From Paramarasmius palmivorus (lineage: Eukaryota > Basidiomycota > Agaricomycetes > Agaricales > Marasmiaceae): a DNA stretch of 64,000 nt. The DNA lies in assembly GCA_037176845.1 (NCBI GenBank), contig JAYKXP010000040.1, forward strand, positions 372,001 to 436,000, given 5' to 3'. Position 1 is the stretch's first letter, and each line of letters begins with the position of its first letter. This document shows, piece by piece, positions 23,091 through 34,564 of this stretch. A program made the translations under genes and the position numbers. Under the pieces are notes generated by a model that worked only from the letters and a program-made list of their open reading frames with translations, did not search any database and was not told where the DNA came from.

Positions 23091-24029
23091 GAAATCAATA
23101 CCACTAGAATTGTGATACATCGAATAGGCGAAGCAATACATATGCTACTTCCTCGTCCCAGGTCGCTGGAATCCAGTACACCACTCGAATGACACCTGCG
23201 CCGCATCCCGGGCCTGGAAGGACTAGTATTTGCAGGCCGGAAATACATAGAGTCTGGTATTGTGTAGTGTAACCCATTACTGAGCTACGTCTTCCCAATA
23301 TGTGCTACCAACACGAAGATACACGTAAACTGAGAAGTTTCCGTCAGATAACCGTGAGCGACGGATGGCGAGACGATTTACCTTCATTTTCCGATAGAAC
23401 GTCCGTCGAATAATTCTTTCGTGCATAGCGAAATGGGCGCTTCGAAGCGTTCGCTTCAAGCACGGGCGGAATAACGTACTGGACCTGGTGAAGATGTCGC
23501 TGTCGTATTGAAAACCCCACTATCTTCTGTTTGGCGTATTAGAGAACGGAGCCATACGGCGAGCAAGCTCCGAATCTGGAGAAGAATCTTGTCTTAGATT
23601 CAGGGGAACTAGACCTTATTCCCACTGCTCCCAAACCTAACCCAAGAATAAGAACAGCCATCTCATATATCTGCCGCGAAGCACCCAATATCCCTCATCC
23701 ATGATGGCATATACACCTCGACCACCCGAACCGATCGAGACTTCCAGGTAGTCGACCTCTAGGCAAATCCCAAGTTGCTGGAAGCCGGAGGCCAGATATA
23801 AACAGCCCTAATTTGACCTCCGAAAGTTTCTTGGGTGAATACCAGTGTTTGTGGTAGATATTGAAGGACATCCATAACTCGTCGATTGGTAGGTGTCGGG
23901 TTGGGTTAGGGTTAGGTTAGGGTTGGGATAAGGTACGAGGCAACGCAAAGGTCGAGGAACAACTCTTTGAGCTTCAAAACGCTAGCGTTAAACAGTAAGC
24001 GACATAAGCTCTGATTCCCAGAGCGACGG
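23091..24029. repeat. Duplicated spacer of unit C
   Basis: Collinear with the spacers of units A and B: a GCGCTTCGAAGCGTTCG block at 23428-23446, a GTAGTCGACCTCTAGG block at about 23750, TTTCTTGGGTGAAT at about 23833, and a telomere-like tract at 23898-23935. No gene seen. Confidence 0.65.
23898..23935 (+). repeat. Interstitial telomere-like tract (unit C)
   Basis: Imperfect GGGTTGGGTTAGGG / GGTTAGGG run at the position equivalent to the tracts in units A and B. Confidence 0.8.
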
Positions 24030-24200
24030 AGACGTACCCTTTCCAGGTTTCGGGTTCCAGTTTCCTCTCCCAGATATCCTCGGCCTTCTTTCTACGCTTA
24101 CACCTTCACCTCCGTCCAACAAGTCGGCGTACCCATCTTGGCACACCAAATATGTCAGGTCCACGCTCCGCTCTAATCCTGGGAAGGTCATTTCGGCACT
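24030..24200 (-). pseudogene. F-box gene 3' scrap (unit C)
   Basis: Nucleotide similarity to 4505-4680 and 9975-10150, including the end of the upstream spacer (CTTTCCAGGTTTCGGGTTCC against CTTCAGGGTTTCTAAGTTCC) and the last F-box exon. The predicted tail GYADLLDGGEGVSV-stop aligns loosely with GMLEVVNV-stop. The body of the gene is absent. Confidence 0.5.
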
Positions 24201-27200
24201 CGTAGTGTCCTCTTGCCAGAACTCGCTTTGCCTCGTGGCCGAGCGTTAAAGTAGGCTCCTAGTGACCGACCTCTAGGAGATTTACGAGTTGGCTAAAGTC
24301 TGAGCCGAGACATGATTATATACCGTATATTTGAAGGTGGCCTTCGGAGCTTTGTGTCACCAGAGCCGATCATCCTTGGTGTGACGATGCCTCTAGATAG
24401 CGTATAAGAAGCGGTCAAGCCAAGCCAATAACGAACACTTACCTTTCACCCAGCGAGATCTCTGCTTCGCGATGGGGCACATTTATTCGGGGCTATACTG
24501 AGCGGTTGGGGTCAGATAACTGTGAAAGATAGATAGTGGGACAATTACCTTCACGTTCCGAGATAGGTCACAGCCAAACGTCTATGGATTGTCCATGGCG
24601 ATACGAGCGCTTCGAAGCGTTAGACCGAAAGCTCCAAGCTTCTGAACGAGCGGAGCAATGTATTGTACCCGGCGTATTTGGATATCCAACCGCAGTTCAA
24701 GCGCTTAGACGTGTCCTCCCGGCGATTAGTCTCTGGATGGGATCCAGGCTGATGAAGGTCGAAGCAGAAGCATGATATCATCTGGTCTGTGCTCCTGAAT
24801 TTCGAAGATGAAACCCTGCGGTTGTGAGTGAATGATGAGGTTGTTTGAGGTTCGGCTCCAGAGTGCTCGTATTGGGTTAGGGTTAGGTTTGGGCTGGAAA
24901 GCAACTGCCTGTGTGTAGGGTGCGGCTGGGACGGTTGGATGTGGATATGTGTAATGAAAAGTGCTGTACGGCTTCAAAAGGCGAAGTGACTGAAGGCTAT
25001 GTGAAAAGACCACTCAGTTAAGGTAGAGACAAGCCAACGAGAGTGTACGCACTGTGAAACCAATATTTCTTTTCATTCGTTGGGGAAACCATCCCCAGAA
25101 CGAAGACGCAGAGTAATCGTTCTTCTGTGCTGCACCAGCTCACGGGCTAACATCCCCTTGTATAAATATCATCTCGCTCGGTTTCCGGACCATCGCTCTG
25201 TAACGCTTCAACTTGCTTTCTGTATCGAAGGGTATATTACGCAAAGTTGCATCTAAGAAGGTCTGTGTCAGAAAAGTGATACTGAACGATGAAGATCAAG
25301 TTCGTCACCGTATCCACCCCATTGATAGCCTTTTCGTTGAAACATTCCATCTAGCTCCAAGACTGCACACAACACTCATAGCATCCTTCTCCGGGTATAA
25401 CCTCCCATCTCATTCTCCTAGTCCACCCCAGGCTGAATGGCCGGGACGTTCAGGCTAAGCTCATAGTAGTCGACCTTCGAATAGCTTCCAAGCTAGTCAA
25501 AGTCGGAGTCGAAACATTATAAGAATCTTTGATTTTGATGGGGGTGGAATATGAATACTGGTGCGATGAGATCGTTGCTCGAAGCTTGGGTGAGGCGTCT
25601 GGAGTGTCGGATTAGGTTGAACGGGAAATAAGAACGATATGAGCGCGAGACAAAACCGTCATCGAGGTGGATGAGGGTGCGGGCTTTTTTTTGTTGCGGA
25701 ATGTCTAGCGATAGAGCGCTCAGCCTCGGTCAAGCAAAGTAGTGAGAAATACGTACTTTTCATTCTTCGAGATATCGCCCAGTTCGATCCTGAGTTGAGA
25801 CTATCCAATCATGATCTGGAATACCGAGTTGGACGAGAAATTTTCGTGGGAATATCATAGCTCGGTCGCGTCATCGGATTGGCTACTGCAATCGCATATT
25901 CGGATTCCACCATGGTTTTTGCATCGTTCAACCCGTCTCCACTTTCCCAGTATTCAGCGGCACATGAGAAGGTTTCATGGTAAGTAAAATGCATTTATCT
26001 GACCCCAAATATTCATCAATCCTGATTCCTGTTCCTCGGTTGCCGTCCCAGTCGGTCTCCTAACTTTATTCGCATGCCTAAACTTGTTGACATTGCTTCA
26101 TTGCTTGTGTAACAGCTGTATAGATTAGCGCTTGGGAATATTGCATGGTGGTCACGAAATTCCGGTTCCTCCTAGGAAGCGAACGAGCACTGACCGGACC
26201 CGGCAAACTTTCGTTGATCAGGAACTTCCAGCCTCACTCCGACCGAAACACGTCATGCCATTTGCTAACTATCGCTTTGGCAATAACTCGGCTCTCGTAA
26301 AAAGCTACGCCGTGGAATCCATTAGTGGAAGGGCGGAGAATTCCTGGGGACATCCACTTTGTTCTGGAGTTCTGATTATGACAGTGCAGCTGCGGGCTCA
26401 TGACATGCATCCAGGCGGAAAAGTGGGGGGGAAGATCGATATCAGCGAAACGTTCGCGGCATATTAGCGAGGAATGTTGAGTCTTTGTTGCATCCGGGAG
26501 TTTTCCGAGCCTACCTCCAGCCTGCAATTGCGCTCTTCATCAGGTACATTCAAGTTATGATATAAAATTTGGGTTTTTGGTGAGTCGGAGTCATGGTCAA
26601 ATTACGTGCTGATCTATGCAAACTGGATCGGATATCCTTATTGTGCGTCCCTATTTCAATGGTCCTACAACTAGTCCTATCGTTTACCTTGGACATATAT
26701 CTGAGATTCCAGATTCCTCGCCGCGAAGACAGGGTGGCTACCTCACGCTACTCCGGTCAATGACCGAACATTGACTTGACCGTCCTGCACCAGTGGCTCC
26801 TATCATTTCTCAGTTCGTTACCTGGAGTTCCCGACGTATTATAACTTACCCCACTTCTCAGTTCATGTGGCCATGAGTAGTATCCTAAACCCGTATATCT
26901 CTATCTTTACCAGAGATATTACCAAGAGAAGCGAGAAACATTACGCTCAAGCGCCCAGGATAGTAGCTTCGACATCGCTTAGTTGTGTGGGTAGTGCCGT
27001 AGTACGCGGAACGACGGTTGCGCGTCTAAATGATTTAAGTTACATCTATTCAAGGTACGAATCCCTAATATTTTTTCGACATTTTGATGGTATTAGATGA
27101 CATTAACCGACGCGATTAGTGCAGGGGTCCTACTGCATATACGCAGACAGTTTACTACGTCTAAACAAGCGGCGGCTCTTGGGCGCTGACCCTACGCTTG

Positions 27201-27902
27201 CCCGTAGCAGCGTTGCAGTTTTTTTTATCCCTCCTCACCGTTAGCCAGCAGGCACTGTGCCAAGGTACATTCCGTCTGATATGAATAGAAACAGCGTAAA
27301 GGGATTTGGCAAAGGAATAATCTTATCAGCTCTGTATAGCGGCTGCAGCTGTAGCGATAGTGTATGATCCACAGGAGGGCCACTGTGAGCGCTCCTACTT
27401 CCTGCCAAAGCGTTGGCCAAGCGCCTGGACGGTAAAGCCCTTTTTGGACATAAAGGCCACAAAAGGTTGAACAATCGTTAGGGACACGGAAATTCAGTAC
27501 TACAACGGGAATTTATCTATTTCACATACGTATTTGAAAAGCAAAAAGGTGACACAGATCGCCGGTTCACGTTATGGGACCCTGCACTGATTGAACTGAA
27601 CACTATTGGGCCATTCTAATGGCTAATATCAAGTCAACGTTTCCGATTTCCGAGAATGCTGTAAATGCTACTGGAGTAGATTCTATCGCAACAGCTCAAC
27701 GTTCAACTCTTGTTCTGTTCCTGCTTACCCGGACGAGAAATTACAAGAACTCAATGGATTTACGTTCAGTTTTTGGAGTGCTCTCCTTCTTGGGTATCTT
27801 GCAAGCTACGTTGACTTGCCGCTTGGCGGGCGCTTATTCTGAATTCAAATCATCGATGATTTATAGAACCGGATGTCTAAGAAACCTTGAATCACCTCGA
27901 CC
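24201..27902. other. Long gene-poor spacer before the unit C regulator
   Basis: No gene I can support. It holds a second partial copy of the spacer block (TTCGAAGCGTTAGACCGAAAG near 24610, GACCGACCTCTAGG near 24263), a telomere-like tract at 24873-24893, a block matching 20225-20420 of unit B (25255-25450), and low-complexity runs (t-run near 25687). The ORF at 26132-26467 (111 codons) has no recognisable motif or homologue in the other units. Confidence 0.5.
24873..24893 (+). repeat. Interstitial telomere-like tract
   Basis: TTGGGTTAGGGTTAGG, a second tract within unit C, next to a further partial copy of the spacer block. Confidence 0.7.
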
Positions 27903-29207
27903 ATGACCTCTGCATCTCTTGAAGTCTCAGCTCCTCCAACACGAACAATCCAATGGCACCCCAAAGTGCGAAGCGGGTGCCAAACATGCACGGACAGACA
28001 TGTCAAGGTGAGTACATCGTCGTTACCCTTATTGATCTTCTCACGGAGGCCGGTATGCTCAGTGCGACGAAATAAAGCCTACTTGCGCCAGATGCGCTCG
28101 GGGGAAATTTCAGTGTGTTTGGAAGGAGAACACGAGAAATAATCAGAGCAAAGCCAATGGTAAGGAGAAGAAAGGGAAAAGTGCATAGAGAAAGTTTAGC
28201 TCACCCCATTTTCAGCATCTTTCAAGTTGTCCCAAATGGTGAAACAACCTACAACACTTCAAGTTGCACCAGTGGACATCCCCGCGCTTGAAGTCATTCA
28301 CTACTACACCGCCTGCAGCTCCTCATCCTTCTGCTCCAACGCGAATTTCGCTGACACGTGCAAAATCGCTATACCTACACTCTCCTTCACAAACCCCTTC
28401 CTCCGGCATGCCATGTTCTCTTGCACGGCACTCCACTTGGGACACCTGTACTCCTGGAACGAGTTCAAAAAAACAGAATGGCTAGATCGTGCATCTTTGC
28501 ATCGAAAAATTTCTTTCAGCCTACTACACCAAACTGTGAAGCCCCCAACCCCAATCGTAGACTCTGAATCAGATACCAAATACATCGGAATCTGTTTCCT
28601 CGCCCTGTACACCATCTCATCTGGGCTCAAAGCCTCTCCTTCCAAGATCTTCAGCATCCTCACCTTCATACACAACTGTTGGTCTGGGAATCAAATCAAC
28701 ACCTTTATGTATGCCGATCGACGTCTTGGACCGATGCAACCCATCACTCCAAGTCGTTCAGGCGCTCAGACCCCGATGATGGAACACCTTATGCTTATCT
28801 GTATCCCCGATGACACCTCTATCCCTGATCGCTGGGAGCTCGAAATCCCTGAGATAGCGGAGGCGTACAAATCTGCGGTAGACGTCCTCTTACATACGTT
28901 CTACCCGCTCAGCCAAACAGGGTTCCAGATCATGAGTGCCATCCAGTGGCCTGCCCTCTTCCCCAAGCGGTTCTGCGATCTTTTGAACGAGAGGAAGCAG
29001 AGAGCGCTGGTGTTGTTGTATCACTATTTGGTGACATTGCGACATATCGGTGATAACGGTTATTGGTGGGCTTGTGATATGGGAAGGTGTGCGGATTATG
29101 TGTATAGTTTGTTGAATTTTGAGTGGCAAATGTGGTTGGGGAGAGGACTCGGATGGCTCCATAATGGAGGTTATGTGGAATATGAGAGCTTAGGAGTGGT
29201 TGTTTGA
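27903..29207 (+). CDS. Zn2Cys6 binuclear-cluster transcription factor (unit C)
   Basis: Third paralogue, 397 residues, three exons: 27903..28007 (35 codons), 28063..28159 and 28216..29207. The zinc cluster CQTCTDRHVK | CDEIKPTCARCARGKFQC keeps all six cysteines and the intron position. The basic residues after the second Cys are reduced (TDRH instead of KRRH), so DNA specificity may differ. A second intron (28160-28215) is unique to this copy and replaces linker coding sequence. The C-terminal region retains EVIHYYTACS and HAMFSCTALHLGHLYS and the shared ending WWACDMGRCADYVYSLLN. A fragment of a further copy is at about 32735-32815. Confidence 0.88.
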
Positions 29208-29990
29208 AGGCAGTGGTTATAACTTATAAGTACTTACTAAATTGTCAGCAAGTCCGGAGAATTGAGTCCATTCACTTCTCACCATCGACATGCTTTATTG
29301 TACTAATACCAAAGTTATCAACTAGAGAGTCCCGAACACGTCGTTGGGTTGATAATGTGCTGGCAATGTCACGGTGCTGGTTAAGGAAGAGATCAGATCT
29401 AATCCGAGTCATTTCCCATACATTGTTCGAGAATGGATCTAAACGGCCCGTCACACCTCTTCTTACCAGCGGACTGCAACGGAGTTTTATCGCTAAAACG
29501 ATAGCAGCACACATATAATCTCTATTTGAGAAAGTCGTACCATAGGAATCTAACCACGTATTCGTATTCGTGGAATCCAATTCCAAAATAACATGTGATA
29601 AGTAATGCGCTGAATACGGATTGTTTGCATGAAACGCTTGAATTGACGAGACTTCCAGAACTAACAATCAATAAATTATCGCTGGTCCAGAAGCGGCGAC
29701 TCAGTGCCGAACTTCGGCGATTTCACTGCAATAACACGGCATCGGCATGTAATTCGGCACAACACCCGCGACTGAAATGCTTGTGGATCGGTAGCCCGGC
29801 ATTGCTCGAGCCTTTCAACTACCCTGCCTCGGCAAGTCGTCAATGGGTATCCTAAGCTTTCATCTTTACTTCCTGAACTTGTCTCTAAGTCTCAAATGTC
29901 CAAGACACCTCCGAGTCGCTATATTCTCCGAGGCGCCGGGTTGATGCTAGATTGACAACTGACGTAGAGCGTACATACTGTATACACAAG
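29208..29990. other. Spacer after unit C regulator, partly duplicated at 32.8 kb
   Basis: No gene. About 29455-29625 matches about 32815-32990, sharing ATAGCAGCACRCATATAAT and ACGTATTCGTATTCGTRGAA. The regulator 3' end and its flank were therefore copied to the other side of the GH76-like gene. Confidence 0.65.
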
Positions 29991-32357
29991 CTAGCTATGT
30001 TGACTCTCGTAGTCCGGAGGAACCTCGTGTGAGTCTGGCTGCCACATTCTCTGGTACAGCATCCGTACAACGTCTGGGAAAGGTGCTCCAGCAGGAATGT
30101 CCCGATAAAACTGCCTCATTTCTGGCGGAGCTACATCTCGACCTGAATTTGTGGAAGGTGGCCTCTCGGAGCTGTTCGCTTCATTTTGAGGCTCTGTCGA
30201 CGGCGGCTGGCTCCTCTTCTCTTCCTTGGATTTCTGGGTCGTTTCTGACTGCGGGTTTGTGCTCTGTTCCGCAGGCATCCAAACGAAAGGTGTAACTTCG
30301 AACCTCGGATCAGCACTACCAGGCGCATCACTTGTCCCTGAAGCATTTACTCCGTGATGAAGAAACCGATAAGCAACGAAAGCGATCAGCATTAGTAACA
30401 GAACACCTCCGATCACGCTGCCAGTGATTACAGCTACTGGCGGTTTAGATGAGGGAACTGATGTCGATGATGGTGTCTCCGGCGCTGAGTCGTTGAACAA
30501 GTAGATGCCTGAGACCAATACCTGCGCTGCTTGGGTTTGATTCACCACGTCAAAGTCTGAAGAAGGTGGACCTTCCCAGTTTCCGCCGTATATATCGTCC
30601 CCAGAGGTTGCAAAACGGCGGATAGCGCTATACTTCGAAACAGATCAGCAAGGAATACAGTTGCATATAGATCGGCATACTTGAACTCCAATAAAAGCTT
30701 GGATGTAGCTTCGTACATTCGCTGGTAATGTGTCGATGCGCCGATACGCCTCTGCGAGTCCTCGAACCAAAAAGGTATTGTCAATGCCATCCGAAACTGT
30801 TCAGAATGTTAGTGCCCAAGCAGTGGACTACAAAGAAGATCCCATACGGTTGGGCCCACGATATCTTAAGATACCAGAAGGGCTCGGCCAAGAAGCCTGT
30901 GTGTAATTAAGAGTTGTCACTACCATTCGTAGAAGCCTATAAAAAGTTCTTGGATGAAATATGATATTAGGGTAGCCCGTACTCACTTCTCATCGATAGT
31001 ACTGTTGTGGGATAATGTTGATAGTATAGACATCCCTTCGATGAGGAGCCCGATAGCAGTCGTACCACCGAAGCTAGTATAGGGTACATTGAAGTCTTGT
31101 TGGTTACATGCCATAGGACTCCCTTTGCGTACATCGGTCTGTGGGATCAATGCAAACCCAGAATCGGTGAATCTGTAGAAGTTGTTGTATAGGAAGTCGG
31201 CTGACCGCTGGGCAGCAGTAGTATACGTGTTGTTCTTGGTCACTTCAGCAAGAATCGAAGAGAGTCTGTAATTTTCGACTCAGTAAAACAGAATAATTAA
31301 GGCTGAGGGTATTAATCACAAACAAAAATATCTGAAGAAATCGATTAGTGTGACTAGCATCATGATTCCCGGACACATACCCAGTTTCCACATCCGTCAC
31401 ATCCGAACTGTCGCGGTAAAAATCCTGTATTTAGGGGTGAGAACCCATATGGATACACATGAAGGCAGTAAGCTTACATGGAATGTAGCACCTATCGTTG
31501 AACTTCTGCATTGTCAATACCCGTTCGCTCGGAAAGACCCTTCACATACCGAGACGAGCACTCACTCAATATCGTAAAGTTTTTTGCAGGGTTGACCTGA
31601 GGTTGAAATGTTTCTTCTGATATGGTGTAACGGTTCACTAGCTCCCAGCACTCGGTAGCTCTTCGCAAGAGGTCCGGATCGGAGTAAGCGATATATGCCC
31701 TGATGGCCGTATACCCAACTTGTCTGAAACCCTCTATTGATGAGATGCCCCGATTTATTGAAGATGCTGAATGCACGTACATTGCGTCTCTGATCTGAAC
31801 AGTTATCGAGCTTAGTTCGCGGATTCAGCAGTTTCTAGACAAATTTCACTTCTTTATGTGAGTGCACATGTATTGATGATTGGTCAAGACAACGACGTAC
31901 TCATACCTCGACTGCAAGATCACCAGTATCATTCACAAAGTTCGGAAAGTAGAGACATATTTGGCCCTGGGAGAATATGAGTGTCGTTGATTCGAAGGTT
32001 TTTTGTTCTGTGATTGCATCGTATTGAGTCGCTACCGCATAGAACATCTCTGTCGATCTCCCGTAGGCTATTATGAATCATTATTACCGCTGCTAACCTT
32101 GATTTACAAAGGTAGCTCACCGTTTTCGTCCCCAGGAATCATTCCGTCCTTGCCTAATCTCGGGATAACCATCTGGAGTGCGGCACTTGCAGTATTTAGA
32201 CGATCTTGACGATTTTGTGAGACATTGTAATTCTGAACGGAGTGTTAGTGTTACAATGAATCCTTGAGTACTTTTGAGTAAGTACCCAGAGTTTAGGAGG
32301 CACCAAGGACTGGGAATAAAGGAGAGGGAACATCGCAAAAAGAACCCATAGGACCAT
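29991..32357 (-). CDS. GH76-like secreted/membrane-anchored protein (six-hairpin glycosidase fold)
   Basis: Multi-exon gene read by hand from a start at 32357. The signal peptide MVLWVLFAMFPLLYSQS is followed by the exon starting NYNVSQNRQDRL. Then come MYVHSASSINRGISS with GFRQVGYTAIRAYIAYSDPD, LSSILAEVTKNNTY, a late core block starting VSDGIDNTFLVRG, and DDIYGGNWEGPP with NQTQAAQVLVSGIYLF. This order is that of fungal GH76-related proteins (alpha-1,6-mannanase family), common in Agaricomycetes. A single membrane span (VAVITGSVIGGVLLLMLIAFVAY; exceptionally written here as VAVITGSVIGG... for brevity) is followed by a Pro/Ser/Glu-rich cytosolic tail ending at 29991. Several N-glycosylation sequons are visible. 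The Asp-Asp pair expected in the catalytic helix of true GH76 mannanases is not visible at the corresponding place, so a non-enzymatic cell-wall role is possible. Exon borders are partly uncertain. Confidence 0.72.
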
Positions 32358-32734
32358 GATGCGGACGATCACAATGAGTATGATTCTCAACCATCTTGCA
32401 TCAGAGTTTATATCATGCGGTCTTCCCGCAATGCTCCATACTACACAAGTTTGGGAATGCTTGATTTGGATAAATTGCTCGGAACTTTGAGAGTCCATCC
32501 GTAAATCTGTCAGTGGAGAAGCTGATGAGCACATGTACGAGTTTCAACGTGACCCGCATTCTTATTGGAAGTCGCAGCGAATGTTATTCTGCTGGCTTTC
32601 TGTGTGTTGACGTTCGCTCTGAACACGAAAAAAACTTTGACAAGCCCAGCCGTGTAGTCGTGGTTGCGGACTAAAAAGAAAGTATGACGACGATAGATTT
32701 GGCAATATTCGTTCCCACGCACTGGCTGACAGAC

Positions 32735-32815
32735 GCATCTCAGTTCGAGATCATGAATGCCATCTACTAGTGGCCTGCCCTCTTCCCCGAGTGGTTCTGC
32801 GATCTTTTGAACGAG
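32735..32815 (+). pseudogene. Fragment of a Zn2Cys6 regulator 3' region
   Basis: Nearly matches 28920-29000 of the unit C regulator (ATGAATGCCATCTACTAGTG against the intact ATGAGTGCCATCCAGTGG, then TTCTGCGATCTTTTGAACGAG), with an in-frame stop where the intact gene has Gln. It is followed by the duplicated downstream flank. Confidence 0.85.
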
Positions 32816-33005
32816 GTCACACCTTTTGTTACCATCAGCGGACCGCAACAGGGTTTCAAGCCCTTATTACTGATACAATAGCAGCACGCATATAATAATA
32901 TCTATACAAGGTCATACCGTAGAAATCCAACTACGTATTCGTATTCGTAGAATTCACTTTAAAAATACCATGGTCCGTGTGATAAGTAATAAGTCCCGCA
33001 CTGAA
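32816..33005. repeat. Duplicate of the regulator downstream flank
   Basis: Second copy of about 29455-29625. Together with the 32735 fragment it shows one duplication event covering the regulator end and its flank. Confidence 0.75.
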
Positions 33006-33026
33006 GCAAATTCACAATCCAGAAAC

Positions 33027-34294
33027 CTACTTGTATCCATGAAGCCCACTGAATATAACTTTCAAAAGACCACGGGACGCATACCAAGAAAGCCCATTGA
33101 TGACTTGATCCCATATCTCCGTTTCGTCATCTGGATCACATACAGGGTCCATGAACGCAGCTTCTACCATCTCAAGCCGTGGCGCATTTATACGAAGGAG
33201 GCTCTGCAGTATTGTCCATTGATTTAGAGATGGGTATCCGTGAATTTGAAATCGAGCATATCGAAGCGTCCGTCGTGGTTTTGTGAACATGATCAGGATA
33301 GCTAAAATTTGTTCGATGTCAGCGTCTAAGGATAACTCGGTCAACCGAGGGAGGATGGTCGAAAGATCGAAAGATGTTGGAGGATCTATGAAGGCTGTTA
33401 GAGCTTGTTTAATGCAGAAAGAAAGAAAAGCATCGCACCCGAAAGATGGAAGCCATTCAATGATAGATCAAATGACCGAATCCGCCTCGACGATTCCAAG
33501 AAACAGGAAAGGCACCTTAGAACACTCCCAATCTCGAGCTCGTCATCGTCCCTAAATTTGAACTCGCGCAAGTTGGGACAATATAGATTGCAGTCCCACA
33601 AAGAGACCAGCGAGCTAAACCCCGTGAGATGCAGAGTTCGCAAACAGAGTTGTCGTGTGAGATCAACTGCGGGGGCGAATGGGGTAAAAGTGACGTTCAG
33701 TCGATCACATATTAGTGTTTCTAGCCTAGTAAAGGAGCTCAAGAACTCCGCGAACTGAGCCGGAAGGGCGAAAGAAACCCTGTTCAAACACAGTGTATGC
33801 ACGAAATGAAATGGAGGTGTGATTAATGTGTTGAAACGCCTCGTGCGAGCAAAGTGGCCGATTACGTGCTTCCCCGCCACCGCAGGAAAGAGTACAGACT
33901 TGACCGAGAGGCATTCGAGATGCCGAAGAAAGATATTCCACTCGATGGAGGCTGACTCAGATTTTCTCCTACTGCCTTCTGAGCCTTCTAATATAGAGAC
34001 GAAACGACCCAGCGCAGGAGTCAGCTCACCCTGTATCTCGATCTCACGTACTCTCGTCAGGTGAAGCGAGCAATGAGGTGAAGATACAATGGTTCGAAGA
34101 GCGGAAAAGCGAGTGTCGGTGTTTGGAGCGCGAATGGTGGAGAGGACATGATGAGCTCGACAGGGTGCTAGCCACACCTTGGAAATGAGAGCGCATCGGA
34201 GAATATCTTTTTGGTCTGTGAGTCCAGAAATAATCAATTCGATGAGCTCGAATGGGAGTGGTGGTGCGGCAGGCATTGTGAGGAGTCCCAGCAA
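33027..34294 (-). CDS. F-box protein
   Basis: Predicted SCF substrate receptor of about 407 residues. Exons 33439..34294 and 33027..33394 join across a 44-nt intron in matching phase (donor gtgcga, acceptor acag). The F-box is near the N-terminus (LPFELIELIISGLTDQKDIL, then CALISKVWLAP). The paralogue block SSPHCSLHLTRVREIEIQG matches the other F-box genes here. The C-terminal half has irregular Leu-rich segments. An alternative start lies six codons downstream (MPAAPPLPFEL). It is tandem with the F-box gene at 34565-36144, separated by 270 bp. Confidence 0.85.
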
Positions 34295-34564
34295 GTAGTA
34301 CTAAGTCGCAATGTCAGCAAATAAAATCGATGCCATTCTCTGTCTACTCACCGTTAAGCCGCTGTATTCTACCAATACCCCAAATGTCGACAGGAAATAC
34401 TTGAGCAGGCCGTTGAAAAATGTGCCAGCAATGTGCTAGTCTTGAAGAAAAGAAATCAGATAAATTCATTTCCTACGCATCGCCACTTTTTCATTACCGT
34501 GACGCACGGTACTCCCACTGGCAACGGTGCGCATTTACTACAGTATGCATTAACAAATACCATG

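Noticed and set aside
26132..26467. 111-codon plus-strand ORF
   Set aside because: No motif and no counterpart in the two sister units.
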